Below are positions 36,242 through 45,728 of a stretch of 64,000 nucleotides of DNA, piece after piece; position 1 is the stretch's first letter, and each line of letters starts with the position of its first letter. Under the pieces are notes generated by a model, which saw nothing but the letters and a program-made list of their open reading frames with translations, searched no databases and had not been told where the DNA came from. Both the position numbers and the translations under genes were made by a program. Source of the DNA: Microvirga sp. VF16 (GTDB taxonomy: Bacteria > Pseudomonadota > Alphaproteobacteria > Rhizobiales > Beijerinckiaceae); contig NZ_CP069355.1 of NCBI RefSeq assembly GCF_016864375.1, forward strand, positions 186,001-250,000, in the 5' to 3' direction.

Positions 36242-38002
36242 ATGCCCGCCTACAACCCGCCCATCGGCGACATCGCCTTCCTTCTGACGGAAGTTTTTGA
36301 CTTCGACGCAGTAATGCAATCTCTCCCAGGCCATGAAGAGGTTGACACCGAATTCGCCCTTTCGATTCTTGAAGAGGGCGGCCGGTTCTGTGCCCGTGTG
36401 CTCGAACCTTTGAACCGCTCCGCGGACGAACAGGGTTGCAAGCTCGAAAATGGCGTTGTTTCAACTCCTGAAGGCATCGCGGAGGCGTACAGATCCTTCG
36501 TAGCAGCAGGCTGGGGCGGGCTTTCTGGTGACGTTGAATTCGGCGGACAAGGCCTACCTCGCGTGCTGCAGATACTGTTCGACGAAATGCTATCATCAGC
36601 TAACATGTCCTTCGGTCTTTTCCCCGGACTGACCCGCGGTGCGGTTGAGGCGATCGCACATCACGCCAGTAAAGACCTCAAGGAAAAATATTTACCGAAT
36701 ATGACTTCCGGTGAGTGGACTGGCGCCATGGCACTGACCGAAGCCTCGGCAGGCACTGACCTCAGCCTGCTTTCAACCCGCGCAGAGCCGATCGGAGACG
36801 GATCTTACAGGTTACAGGGTACTAAAATTTTCATTTCGTCCGGCGATCACGACTTCGGCGGGAACGTCATCCATCTCGTCCTCGCCCGTCTCCCAGATGC
36901 GCCGAAGGGCATCAAGGGCATCAGCCTCTTCCTAGCTCCGAAGTTCCTTGTCAATGACGACGGCAGCCTGGGCGAACGCAACAGCATATCAGTAGGCTCG
37001 TTGGAACATAAAATGGGCATCCATGGCCAGCCGACTTGTGTAATGAACTATGACGGCGCGACCGGTTGGGTAGTCGGTGAGCCTGGCCGTGGCCTGAACG
37101 CCATGTTCACCATGATGAATGCAGAACGTCTGTTCGTCGGCATCCAGGCTCTCGGCATCGCCGAGGCTGCTAACCAGAAGGCTGCTAATTACGCCCGAGA
37201 GAGATTGCAAGGCCGCTCACTTGATGGCATCCAGACTCCGGTACCGATCATAGAACATCCCGACGTTCGCAAGATGCTGCTGTCCGGCCGTTCCTTCATC
37301 GAAGCCGCCCGCGCACTATCCATCTGGACGGCCATACAGATGGATAGTGCAGCACGGCACCCTGACCCGAAAATGCGCGAGAGGGCGGATGGTTTCGTTG
37401 CCTTACTGACACCGGTCGTGAAGGGCGCCTTCACCGATTTCGGGTTGGAGACAGCTGTTCTCTCCCAGCAGGTCTTTGGTGGGCACGGGTATATCCGGGA
37501 ATGGGGTATGGAGCAGTTCGTCCGCGATGTCCGCATCACCCAGATCTACGAGGGCACAAACGGTGTTCAGGCAATGGATCTGGTTAGTCGCAAACTACCC
37601 ATGGAAGATGGCGCACTTGTTCTGCGCTTCTTCGAGTTGATCAAACAGGAACTGCAAGCTACGTCGGTGGTGCCAGCTTCCGAACGGATCACAAAGGCGA
37701 CGGAAGAGGCCCTAAGCCGTCTTGAGCGGAGCACTCGTGCCATTCTTGCCGGCAGCGCAGACCCAACTGTGGCTGGCTCCGCGGCAACCGACTATTTGCG
37801 CCTATTTGCATTAACCAGCTTCGGCTGGATGTGGGCCAAGATGGTTAGTAAAGCGGACAACATGGATGCCCCTATCAAATGCCGAAAGGTGGCTTTGGCA
37901 AATTTCTTTGCCGATCGGATGCTGCCGCAGACGCTTGCGCTCGAATCTGCCCTTAATCGAGGACCTAGATCTGTGATGGAATTGGATTCAGCCCTTTTCT
38001 GA
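36242..38002 (+). CDS. Large acyl-CoA dehydrogenase (DmdC-like family, about 590 aa)
   Basis: FAD-dependent acyl-CoA dehydrogenase of 586 residues, the long type with an extra C-terminal domain that includes 3-methylmercaptopropionyl-CoA dehydrogenase (DmdC). Landmarks are GAMALTEASAGTDLS (FAD/substrate binding), GTKIFISSGDHDF, KMGIHGQPTCVMNY, and QIYEGTNGVQAMDLV with the likely catalytic Glu. Electrons would pass through ETF to the ETF-QO encoded 1.2 kb upstream. The gap to the previous gene is 287 bases and the ribosome-binding site is weak, so it may have its own promoter. Chain-length preference cannot be told from sequence alone. Confidence 0.9.
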   Translation: MPAYNPPIGDIAFLLTEVFDFDAVMQSLPGHEEVDTEFALSILEEGGRFCARVLEPLNRSADEQGCKLENGVVSTPEGIAEAYRSFVAAGWGGLSGDVEFGGQGLPRVLQILFDEMLSSANMSFGLFPGLTRGAVEAIAHHASKDLKEKYLPNMTSGEWTGAMALTEASAGTDLSLLSTRAEPIGDGSYRLQGTKIFISSGDHDFGGNVIHLVLARLPDAPKGIKGISLFLAPKFLVNDDGSLGERNSISVGSLEHKMGIHGQPTCVMNYDGATGWVVGEPGRGLNAMFTMMNAERLFVGIQALGIAEAANQKAANYARERLQGRSLDGIQTPVPIIEHPDVRKMLLSGRSFIEAARALSIWTAIQMDSAARHPDPKMRERADGFVALLTPVVKGAFTDFGLETAVLSQQVFGGHGYIREWGMEQFVRDVRITQIYEGTNGVQAMDLVSRKLPMEDGALVLRFFELIKQELQATSVVPASERITKATEEALSRLERSTRAILAGSADPTVAGSAATDYLRLFALTSFGWMWAKMVSKADNMDAPIKCRKVALANFFADRMLPQTLALESALNRGPRSVMELDSALF

Positions 38003-38741
38003 GCAATGGCCGCGGGGATGTGGATTCAGGTGAACATGATGGTCCTGGCTTCCATCCGCATCACACTGTAACGCGGTATCACGAATTTATGTACTTTGAT
38101 CTGGGTCTTTCAGATCGGAGAGGTGACCCGTGGATTGCACCGCCTCTTGGTGAAACTCACTGATCCGTGGAAACGTCCAACAAGAAGTTTGGTCGAGCAC
38201 AGTTAAGTAAGCCGCGGATGCTCTAGGCTACGTGTAACAGCGCTCGCTCAACTTTGGGGGCTATTCTACCGCAAGGGTGTTCTGTAGAGGAGTGGTAGCT
38301 TGCACGCCAATCTTCCGATCGCGACCCCTATGAGACAGCTACAATAACCTGCAAGTGGACAAAGCCCAAGTGAATGTGGTTCAGCGGAGATAAAGCCCTC
38401 GCGCCAACGGCGCTCGCCATACCCTCGCTCAAGGCGGAGTGACCGCTCTGGCTCACCGTAGACAGGTGAACAGGCTGTCATCTCTCGCAGAACCGATCCA
38501 CTAACTTTTCTTCAGGCTTTCTTACTGGAAGATAAAGGTCGCGACCTGCTTAAGGGTATTTCGCTCCTGGCGCAGGATCTTACTCTCCCGCTGGCGTTGC
38601 CTCGATTCAGCGGCCATATCTTCATCGCGCTCTCAAGATGGACCGACTATCTCGCGATCTCATCGGCGCACCACAAATTGGATCACGTGCGACGCTTTAA
38701 TAACGGATTGTGCGGCAACCACACGTCAGCTGCGGGTGCAC
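38003..38741. other. Gene-poor stretch with IS3 debris
   Basis: About 740 bases left of the IS701-like element. Only the IS3-like remnant near 38510-38640 is recognisable; the rest has short frames with no family resemblance. Confidence 0.45.
38510..38640 (-). pseudogene. IS3-family OrfA remnant
   Basis: The minus strand reads RESKILRQERNTLKQVATFI, then FQ, a stop, and ESLKK. This resembles the C-terminal coiled-coil and end of IS3-type OrfA (typical text: RLRQERDILKKATAFFAKES). A frame further left with GYGERRWREGF may be a trace of OrfB. Both are badly decayed. Confidence 0.45.
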
Positions 38742-38761
38742 CTCAGCTCGAGTTTGGCCAT

Positions 38762-40117
38762 TTATGCCGGGTAGCAGAGTGTCGCTGTCAATCGCTTCAG
38801 AACATCGATTTGGGATTTTGTCATGTTGGCGGGCCGGCGTGACGCATTGGAAACTACGGCGGCCCAGAGCGAGCGTCGGACGGCCGCCAGAGCATCGCTG
38901 AAGGTGATGGTGCGCTTGTCGTACCAGGCGGCACACCGCGGGCGCGCCAAGCGCCGAATGGCGGGATCATCGCTCCAGAGGCTGACCAGCGAGAACAGCC
39001 CCAGCAGGGCTGGTGTCGTGCGGGCGATCGCCTTGTCCGACCATTGGCGTTGCGTCTCCATCCCCAGGTGTCGGCGAGCCTCGGCAAAGGTCACCTCAGT
39101 GCTCCAGCGCCGCACGAACCAGCGCACGATCTTAAGAGGATCGGCCTCGAGGTCCGTGCACAGAAACGCCTGAGGCTTCAGCAAGCCGGTCACGTCCCGC
39201 ACCAGAACATAGCGGATCGGCACATGCTTGCCGGGATGGTGCCAGATCGCCGTGCCGGAGATGAACTCGATCAGGCGTTCGCCACCGCCGTACCAGCCGT
39301 CGACCCAGACACGCCGCCAGGCCGTTTTGGGATTGGCTAGGCGTTCAGCCAGGCTCGGAAGACGGTGCCCGACAATGCGGGGGCGCCCTCGGGCTCCGGG
39401 CCGACGGCGCGGAGCCGGCGTGAACAGGCGCGCATCCAGACGCAGACGTGTGATCATGCACAGGCGATGCCGAACCGCGTTCAACAGGTCAATCGCCGCG
39501 TAACTCTGATCGGCCACCGCTACGATGCGCCGGTCCGGCAGCCAGCGGGCGACGTGGAGAAGAGCTTGCCGGGCCCAGTCCGTGAGCGCCTTGTGACGCT
39601 GGCGATGCTCGCGCGAGAAGCGCTCGGAGGGAGCCAACACGGTCAGGAAGGGCAAGGCCCATATGCGACCGGCCCACGGGATCGGGACGAGCAGCATGAC
39701 GGACAGCCAGCGTAATCCCGAGGCTTTGACGAAATGGCCATGGGAGGAGCGGACCGGATCCCGGTCAATGCCACGAGCCTTGATCCGGCCACCCCAGCGG
39801 CGTTCGAGAGTGTCATCCAGCGCGATAATGACGGGCCCGGCCGGCACGAAGCTCGTCACCAGCAGGCCGAGCAGGCGACGCGCCACCTCGCGGCTGGACC
39901 ACTGGTTGCGGTTGAGCACGCGGTGATAGTTCGTGAAGCTGCGGGTGCGGGCAAGGCCGACAACGGTGAGCATGGCCGTGACGGTGCGGCGCCCCGGGGT
40001 GAGAAGGGCGCCCAGAACGAGCACGAGGGCATGGCGGAAGGTTGGCCCGGTCAGGCCGGACCGGAACGGAGCCAGCCAGGTGGACAGGAGGTCAGGAACA
40101 TGGGGCTGGACGGGCAT
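38762..40117 (-). CDS. IS701-like DDE transposase
   Basis: A 451-residue DDE transposase that cuts and rejoins the element's ends. Likely catalytic residues: Asp in VIIALDDTLERRWGGR, Asp in IVAVADQSYAAIDLL, and Glu in RWSTEVTFAEARRHLG. The layout, with an early LTVVGLARTRSFTNYHRVLN segment, matches DDE_5/IS701-type enzymes. I start at ATG 40117, with GGGAGA 8 bases upstream; a TTG at 40135 is in frame. The stop lies 15 bases inside the left end. Confidence 0.88.
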   Translation of the reverse strand: MPVQPHVPDLLSTWLAPFRSGLTGPTFRHALVLVLGALLTPGRRTVTAMLTVVGLARTRSFTNYHRVLNRNQWSSREVARRLLGLLVTSFVPAGPVIIALDDTLERRWGGRIKARGIDRDPVRSSHGHFVKASGLRWLSVMLLVPIPWAGRIWALPFLTVLAPSERFSREHRQRHKALTDWARQALLHVARWLPDRRIVAVADQSYAAIDLLNAVRHRLCMITRLRLDARLFTPAPRRRPGARGRPRIVGHRLPSLAERLANPKTAWRRVWVDGWYGGGERLIEFISGTAIWHHPGKHVPIRYVLVRDVTGLLKPQAFLCTDLEADPLKIVRWFVRRWSTEVTFAEARRHLGMETQRQWSDKAIARTTPALLGLFSLVSLWSDDPAIRRLARPRCAAWYDKRTITFSDALAAVRRSLWAAVVSNASRRPANMTKSQIDVLKRLTATLCYPA

Positions 40118-40162
40118 GGCCACGATCTCCCACAATCAGGCTCAAGAGCCTGGGAGGTCGCC

Positions 40163-40822
40163 ATGGCCGAAATGGGTCGGACCGAGATCCTGACGCGCTA
40201 CCGTCATCTGCGCGCGATCAGCACCCACCATCACAACGAGGCCCTCCGCTTTGTGCCGGATTCGGCTCTGATGGAGCAGGCGCGTCGCTTAGGCCTCACG
40301 GTCGGCAAGATGCTGGTGGCCGAGAGCCTGGACGAGGTGACGTTGGCGTACGACCTGGCCCTCTACACCGCGCCGCCGGGCCGCTCGCGCGGGATGGACC
40401 GCTATGTCCGCCACGCTGCCGCGGCGCCCGGCTCGGATGAGGACGTGATGTTGCAGGCCCTGCTGCGGGCCCGCTTCTCGGTCTGGCGGGTTGAGCGCCG
40501 GCATGAGACGGCCGGCTTGGTGATGCTGGATCTCATGCGCCAGGACGAGGTTTGGCTGGTTGACGAGCATCTGCAGGAGACGGCTCATCCTGGCACCTCG
40601 CTCGCGATGCGACTGAGCACACCGGAAGCTTTTGCGATGACGTGCGGGATTGTCGTGCCCGTGGATGCGGAGATGATGGAGGAGGTGTTCGATACCATGC
40701 TGGAGCGCGTGCATGGTGATGCCGACGCGATTGCCAATGACCGCCGGTTCGCCACCGCGATCTACCGGATCGCCGTGATGGACGCGCTCATGAGCCTGGT
40801 GAGATTTGCCGATCCGGACTGA
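40163..40822 (+). CDS. Passenger hypothetical protein carried by the IS701-like element
   Basis: A 219-residue soluble protein that I do not recognise. It starts MAEMGRTEILTRYRHLRAIS and includes HHHNEALRFVPDSALMEQARRLG and DEVWLVDEHLQETAHPGTSL; no membrane segment, no helix-turn-helix that I can identify. ATG 40163 has GGGAGG 5 bases upstream. It is divergent from the transposase with 45 bases between starts and ends 44 bases inside the right terminus. Its place inside intact ends suggests a role in transposition control or a benefit to the host; function unknown. Confidence 0.75.
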   Translation: MAEMGRTEILTRYRHLRAISTHHHNEALRFVPDSALMEQARRLGLTVGKMLVAESLDEVTLAYDLALYTAPPGRSRGMDRYVRHAAAAPGSDEDVMLQALLRARFSVWRVERRHETAGLVMLDLMRQDEVWLVDEHLQETAHPGTSLAMRLSTPEAFAMTCGIVVPVDAEMMEEVFDTMLERVHGDADAIANDRRFATAIYRIAVMDALMSLVRFADPD

Positions 40823-40974
40823 CCCGCAGATGGCCTATAGGCCCGCCAGAAATGGCCAAACTCGAGCTCAGAACAAATTGCAATACTCTGTCCCGAAACT
40901 CGCTGCTAGACGGGGGTGGGTTAGAGACCCCTCCGGGTAATAGAAGGGTCTCCATTTTCTCGCACTAGAGACGA

Positions 40975-42486
40975 CTAGCTGTTGCTTGGAAAATCAAGTG
41001 ATAGCTTCGCGCTGGATACAACACCGATATCTGGTGCTGGCCAACGTTGCGAAACCGTCTTCATCTTGGTGTAGAACCGTGCTGCATCGGGTCCGAACAT
41101 GTGAGCATCACCGAACTTTGACCGCCGCAAGCCACCGAAGTTATGATGCCCGACAGGAACAGGTACAGGTACATTGACACCCAGCATTCCTGCCTCGACC
41201 TCCGCACAGAAGATCTGCGCCGCGCCACCCGAGCGAGTAAAAATCACTGCTCCATTTCCATACTCATGGGCGTTGACGAGTTCGATCGCCTCGTTCAGGC
41301 CCCCAACGCGCATGATGCCGCGCACTGGTCCGAAGATCTCATCGCGCCAAAGCTGCATATCGCGTGTCACGTGATCGACGAGTGAAGGTCCGGTATAGAA
41401 GCCGTCTTCATGCCCTTTGAGCTTGAAGTTACGTCCATCAACAACCAGATCACCTCCCTCATCTACCGCCTGCTGAACGGCAGCTTCAACCGCGTCACGA
41501 GCAGCCTTTGTCACCACTGGTCCAAAATCAGCATCACCATCGTTATAGGGGCCGACCTTCAGTCGAGAAACTAGATCTGTGACGCGAATACGCATTTCAT
41601 CGGCAGTATCATCGCCAACGCAGACCAGAAGAGATACCGCCATACAGCGTTGCGCCGCAGAACCGTAAGCCGCACTAACAAATGCTGACGCAGCGGCGTC
41701 GAAGTCGGCATCCGGCATCACAATCATGTGGTTCTTACCACCGGTGTAAGCGGCGACCCGTTTATTGTGCTTACAACCGTGCTGGTAGATGTATTCGCCG
41801 ACGCGTGTCGATCCTACGAATGAAATCGCTGGAATACCCGGATGCTCCAGGATAGCGTTTACTGCTTCAACGTCGCCATTCACGACATTCCACACACCCG
41901 ACGGCAGGCCAGCCTCGGCCCAAAGCTCGCTGAGTAGTGCAGACGCACCTGGCACGCGCTCTGACGGCTTCACTATAACTGCATTGCCTGTTGCCACTGC
42001 CATGGATGCCATCATTAGCGGCACCATGACCGGAAAGTTGAAGGGCGCGATGCAGCCAACAACTCCCACAGGCATGCGAATCGAGAATGTATCAATTCCG
42101 CCGCCTACGTTGCGAGAGTATTCGCCTTTGGTCACCTGCGGGGCATTGGTGGCAAACTCAACGGCTTCCAGCGCACGGCCGATCTCGCCTTTCGCGTCTG
42201 AAATCGTCTTTCCGTTTTCCAAGCCACAGATGTTGGCGAGGCGATCGGTATTCTGGACCAGCAGTTCCCGCATCCGGAAAATGACAGCTAGGCGTCGAGC
42301 TTGAGAGGCGTTGCCCCAATCGCGGCCCGCCTTTCGCGCAATGGAAACCGCTTCATCCACGAGCGCTCGGTCAGCATAGGCACATTGATAGATTTCATCC
42401 CCATTGGAAGGGTTGAAAACTGGGCCGCGACGGCCCGAGTCGTTGGTTATGAAGCTTCCGCCGATAAAATGCTTTGAGCCGTACAT
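40975..42486 (-). CDS. Methylmalonate-semialdehyde dehydrogenase-like CoA-acylating enzyme, divergent paralogue
   Basis: A 503-residue aldehyde dehydrogenase of the MmsA/IolA group, which convert (methyl)malonate semialdehyde plus CoA to propionyl- or acetyl-CoA. It has IAPFNFPVMVPLMM, the catalytic Cys in SAAQRCMAVSLLV, and a C-terminal FGPDAARFYTKMKTVSQRWP. It differs from the second copy (46749-48245) at conserved places, for example CGLENGKTISDAKGEI for REHGKTIPDAKGDI and GHHNFGGLRRSKFGD for AYYTFGGWKASGFGD, so it may use another semialdehyde. ATG 42486 has AAGGAG 6 bases upstream. A LysR gene is divergent from it. Confidence 0.88.
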   Translation of the reverse strand: MYGSKHFIGGSFITNDSGRRGPVFNPSNGDEIYQCAYADRALVDEAVSIARKAGRDWGNASQARRLAVIFRMRELLVQNTDRLANICGLENGKTISDAKGEIGRALEAVEFATNAPQVTKGEYSRNVGGGIDTFSIRMPVGVVGCIAPFNFPVMVPLMMASMAVATGNAVIVKPSERVPGASALLSELWAEAGLPSGVWNVVNGDVEAVNAILEHPGIPAISFVGSTRVGEYIYQHGCKHNKRVAAYTGGKNHMIVMPDADFDAAASAFVSAAYGSAAQRCMAVSLLVCVGDDTADEMRIRVTDLVSRLKVGPYNDGDADFGPVVTKAARDAVEAAVQQAVDEGGDLVVDGRNFKLKGHEDGFYTGPSLVDHVTRDMQLWRDEIFGPVRGIMRVGGLNEAIELVNAHEYGNGAVIFTRSGGAAQIFCAEVEAGMLGVNVPVPVPVGHHNFGGLRRSKFGDAHMFGPDAARFYTKMKTVSQRWPAPDIGVVSSAKLSLDFPSNS

Positions 42487-42871
42487 GTCTATCTCCTTGA
42501 TACGAGTTACGGTGTGATGTCGGAGCCGGCCCTTGGATGGCGCGATGGACATCGTCACACTGAGTTCCTTGAGGGGCGCATCTGGCCTCGATTGCAGCGG
42601 CACCGGGTCTGGTGAGGGACGGTGCCCTAAAAATGCAGGGCGCTGGCTATCGCGTGCCCTATTCAACGCCATCATCAGACTTGTGCATGAGTTGCATTTA
42701 GAAGCCCTTGTCATACTCACAGATCGGCAGCTCCCGAGTTACAGTGCCGGAATGCAGCAGGCCCAGCAAAAACTCTGCATCTTCTAGCGCAGCCGCAGAG
42801 CTAGCACGGGTCCATGCTCGGCTCGATGCAGCCGAGGGTCCTGAAGGCATCCAGAGGGTGTAACTACTTTG
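42487..42871. other. Degenerate stretch left of the mmsB stub
   Basis: About 385 bases. The minus strand has an open frame with LEDAEFLLGLLHSGTVTREL that continues from the mmsB stub's frame after its stop; I do not recognise it. It should also carry the promoter of the mmsA-like gene. Confidence 0.35.
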
Positions 42872-42949
42872 CTAAATCCCAACATCTACGATGTTGCGAG
42901 CTATCGGCTGGCCGGCTGTACCAAGGCCGATCAAGCCAATCCTGGCCAT
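42872..42949 (-). pseudogene. Truncated 3-hydroxyisobutyrate dehydrogenase (mmsB-type) start
   Basis: Twenty-five codons, ARIGLIGLGTAGQPIARNIV after the start Met, then a stop. This is the N-terminal NAD-binding motif of the 3-hydroxyisobutyrate dehydrogenase family (typical GFIGLGNMGAPMARNL). A perfect ribosome-binding site GGGAGG precedes the ATG. The rest of the gene has been lost, next to an mmsA-like gene with which mmsB is usually paired in valine breakdown. Confidence 0.65.
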
Positions 42950-43105
42950 TGTTCCTCCCGGAAATCCAGTCTGGGTGGCTCTGATTCCGCCCGAGCAGAG
43001 GGAATTTAGCTTCAGATCAGGCTTGGAGTAGAGTCCCAAGTTTCGTACATTCGCTGTGCAAAAATCGACAGCCGTCCCATCAGGGCGCACCAAGGGGGAG
43101 CCTAT

Positions 43106-44011
43106 ATGGACTGGGACGACCTAAAGTATTTCATCGAACTGGCACGGACCGGTACATTGACAGTCACAGCCCGCCGCCTGGGGGTGCAGCATTCCACAGT
43201 AGCACGCCGCATCGCGCGGCTGGAACGCGAACAGGGAAGGCCATTGTTCGTGCGCGATCCGGATGGCTACCACCTGAACCGCGCTGGGAAGAGCTTGTTG
43301 GTTCAGGCTGAAGAGATCTCGGCTGCCTTTGACCGGCTGCGCCCTAATCGGGGGCCGCAAACTGACCAGTTATCCGGAGTGGTTCGCATCGGATGTACCG
43401 AGGGATTTGGCACCTATCTTTTCGCTCCCTGTCTCGCCCGGCTGCGCGCAGCCTATCCGGAAATTGTCATCGATCTCTTAGTTAAGCAGCGCCCCGTGCA
43501 CCTGTCGCGTAACGAAGCCGATATTGTCATCAACGTTGACCGCCCAGGGCGTGGGCCCTACCTGCTTTCGAAGCTGTTGGAGTACAAATTGGGACTTTTT
43601 GCTTCCAGCCAATATTTGGCCACGCATCCGGCGCCGAGTTGCACTGCTGAACTGCACGAACACCATTTCATCAGCTATATGGCCGAGATGGAGCCCGCTA
43701 AAGACTTAGCGACTATTGAGGCTGTACCTTATACCCGCCCAGCACAAATTCGGTCGACCTCATTGCTGGCACAAAAGGCAGCAGTGCTGGCGGGCTGCGG
43801 GATAGCAGTTCTCCCACACTATATGGCCGCAGGGGAGCCCGATCTGCACCCGCTCCTAGCGGATCAGATTGTCTTTCGGAAAGCCTACTACATGTCCATC
43901 GCCGAGGAGACCCGCTATGTACCCTGGATCGCGGCGGTTTGGAAGTTTCTGAAGGCAGATTTCTCAGTCTTGTCACGGCAAATGCAAACGGGCTCGGTAG
44001 AGGTGCGCTAG
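43106..44011 (+). CDS. LysR-family transcriptional regulator, beside mmsA-like gene
   Basis: A 301-residue LysR protein. The helix-turn-helix (about 3-62) has WDDLKYFIELARTGTLTVTA, then RRLGVQHSTVARRIARLE; the rest is the effector domain. ATG has GGGGGAG 5 bases upstream. It is divergent from the mmsB stub and the mmsA-like gene and so probably regulates them. It is a paralogue of the LysR at 45729-46628 (FNWDDLRFFLAVARTGRLTV), which is likewise divergent from an mmsA gene. Confidence 0.88.
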   Translation: MDWDDLKYFIELARTGTLTVTARRLGVQHSTVARRIARLEREQGRPLFVRDPDGYHLNRAGKSLLVQAEEISAAFDRLRPNRGPQTDQLSGVVRIGCTEGFGTYLFAPCLARLRAAYPEIVIDLLVKQRPVHLSRNEADIVINVDRPGRGPYLLSKLLEYKLGLFASSQYLATHPAPSCTAELHEHHFISYMAEMEPAKDLATIEAVPYTRPAQIRSTSLLAQKAAVLAGCGIAVLPHYMAAGEPDLHPLLADQIVFRKAYYMSIAEETRYVPWIAAVWKFLKADFSVLSRQMQTGSVEVR

Positions 44012-44334
44012 AGGAAGGAAATGCCAATGGTCACAGGCAGCATTTGGTAATGCTGTGGGATGCCAGTTGCGCCCCCTCGCCTGCTGCTCTTACAACGGAA
44101 CTGTCGCAGCTTTGAAGCTCGCTCTGCCTGCGGCTTCAACCGCGGCAGGCGTTACCGTAAACGGAATTTCGAGCTCATTTTCTGCCGATCCATTCCTGGA
44201 AAGGGAGAGGCCCGCTGAACCGGTTTCGTCCATGGCTATGATCGCAAGTCGCAGCGCCGCATCATTGATGACCTGCGTCGACGGGGCGTTCAGGAAGAAC
44301 AGGATCTGAGTGTTGTCCCAAAACGGCATTAGAG
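44012..44334. other. Short stretch after the LysR gene, no recognised gene
   Basis: About 320 bases. A minus-strand frame with QVINDAALRLAIIAMDETGS is open but has no clear start site or family. Confidence 0.35.
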
Positions 44335-44510
44335 GTCCACATCCTTGCTGAGCGGATCAGCCCACGCAGCGAGTACGTGCTCGACTGGTTCCACATCACA
44401 ATGCGTATTAGGGTTATGTGCCGGTTTGCTCAGGGTGTGGTGCACCAACACCCCTCACTCACAGACACGTCCATCGCGATCTGCCGCTCCTACCTAGCAG
44501 ATGGAATCTA
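44335..44510 (+). pseudogene. ISKra4-type transposase fragment
   Basis: The plus strand reads HILAERISPRSEYVLDWFHI, then TMRIRVMCRFAQGVVHQHP. EYVLDWFHITMR is the hallmark of ISKra4-type transposases. Only about 55 codons remain, ending where the IS630-like element begins. Confidence 0.6.
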
Positions 44511-45573
44511 ACGCTTGGTGCCCACGCCTGACGACAGCGATCATTTCATCCGGATCAGCCGTCCACGTGAAGGGCTTGGGGCGGGCATTGGTCTCGGCAA
44601 CGTACCGGTTGATGGCCGCCTGAAGGTCAACCACTGAGTGGAAGATGCCTCGCTTGAGTCTCTGCCGGGTCAGTTTGGCAAAGAAGCCCTCAACCGCGTT
44701 GAGCCACGAGCATGAGGTTGGGGTGAAGTGGAAAGTGAAGCGCTCGTGGCGGTCGAGCCAAGCGCGAACCTCCGGGTGCTTGTGAGCCGCATAGTTGTCA
44801 AGGATCACATGCACGGCCTTTCCCGCTGACACTTAGGCCTCGATGGTGTTCAGAAAGCGGATGAACTCCTGATGCCAGTGGCGCTGCATGTTGCGACCAA
44901 TCACGGTGCCGTCCAGCACGTTCAGGGCGGCAAACAGCGTGGTGATGCCATGGCGCTTGTCGTCGTGCGTCATGGTTCCAAGCCGGCCCTTCTTCAGCGG
45001 CAGCCCCGGCTGGGTGCGGTCGAGCGCCTGGATCTGAGACTTCTCGTCGACGGAGAGCACGATGGCATGAGCAGGCGGGTCGACGTAGAGCCCGACCACG
45101 TCCCGCAGTTTCTCGGCGAACCGGGGATCGTTGGAGAGCTTGAACTGGCGATAGCGATGCGGCTGGAGGCCATGCGCTCGCCAGATGCGCCGGACGGCAC
45201 TGGCGCTGATGCCAGTCTCCTTGGCCATCATGGCGGCGGCCCAGTGGGTCGCCTCGACCGGCGGGTCGGCCAGTGTCAGGTTGACCACCCGCTCAGCAAT
45301 GTCAGGGCCGAGCGGCTTGATCCGGGAGGGGCGCGTCTTGTCGCGCAGCAGGCCGTTGACGCCCTCATGCATGAAGCGCTCTTGCCAGCGCCAGACACAG
45401 GTCTTGGAGGTGCCGGTCCGACGCATGATTTCGGTGGTGCCGACGCCATCGGCGCTCAGCAGCACGATAACTGCCCGCCAGACGTGTTTCTGGGCCGAGT
45501 TCCGGTTGCGGGTGACAGCCTCAAGACAAAGTCGGTCGGACGGTGTAAGGGTAATCGAGATGCCAGGGCGCAT
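44494..45573 (-). pseudogene. IS630-family transposase interrupted by a stop codon
   Basis: One reading frame encodes a complete IS630-type transposase except for a TAA after FLNTIEA, directly followed in the same frame by SAGKAVHVILDNYAAHKHPE. The N-terminal helix-turn-helix has TEIMRRTGTSKTCVWRWQER; the DDE residues are in LSVDEKSQIQALDRT, VILDNYAAHKHP and SWLNAVEGFFAKLTR. A single base change would restore it. The part after the stop could be translated separately only from weak starts. Terminal repeats were not clear to me. I begin it at ATG 45573. Confidence 0.8.
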
Positions 45574-45728
45574 GCCACAGCTTCGCATGCACACCGGCCA
45601 AGGGGAATCCACGGCCGGACTCTTCCGTTAGGCGCAGACCACTAGAGGCTACATCCCATTTCAGAACACCGTCTCCGCATCGAGTTCTACCAGCACCATC
45701 GCGATCAGCTCGGCGGCAAGACCAAGCT

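Larger units (their letters stand above)
38747..40866. mobile_element. IS701-like insertion sequence with passenger gene (2120 bp)
   Basis: Inverted ends share CTCGAGTTTGGCCATTT exactly and 23 of the first 25 bases. The 5-base sequence CTCAG occurs immediately outside both ends (38742-38746 and 40867-40871) as a target-site duplication. Between the ends lie a full-length transposase on the minus strand and a divergent 219-codon gene on the plus strand, so the passenger moves with the element. Ends and both genes look intact, so it may be active. Confidence 0.85.

Noticed and set aside
39734..40162. Upstream extension of the IS passenger gene to 39734
   Set aside because: The extension lies antisense to the transposase; ATG 40163 has the good ribosome-binding site.
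44833..45612. Reading the IS630 gene as two separate programmed ORFs
   Set aside because: Both parts are in the same frame, split by a simple TAA, so a nonsense mutation is the simpler reading; no slippery run is needed.
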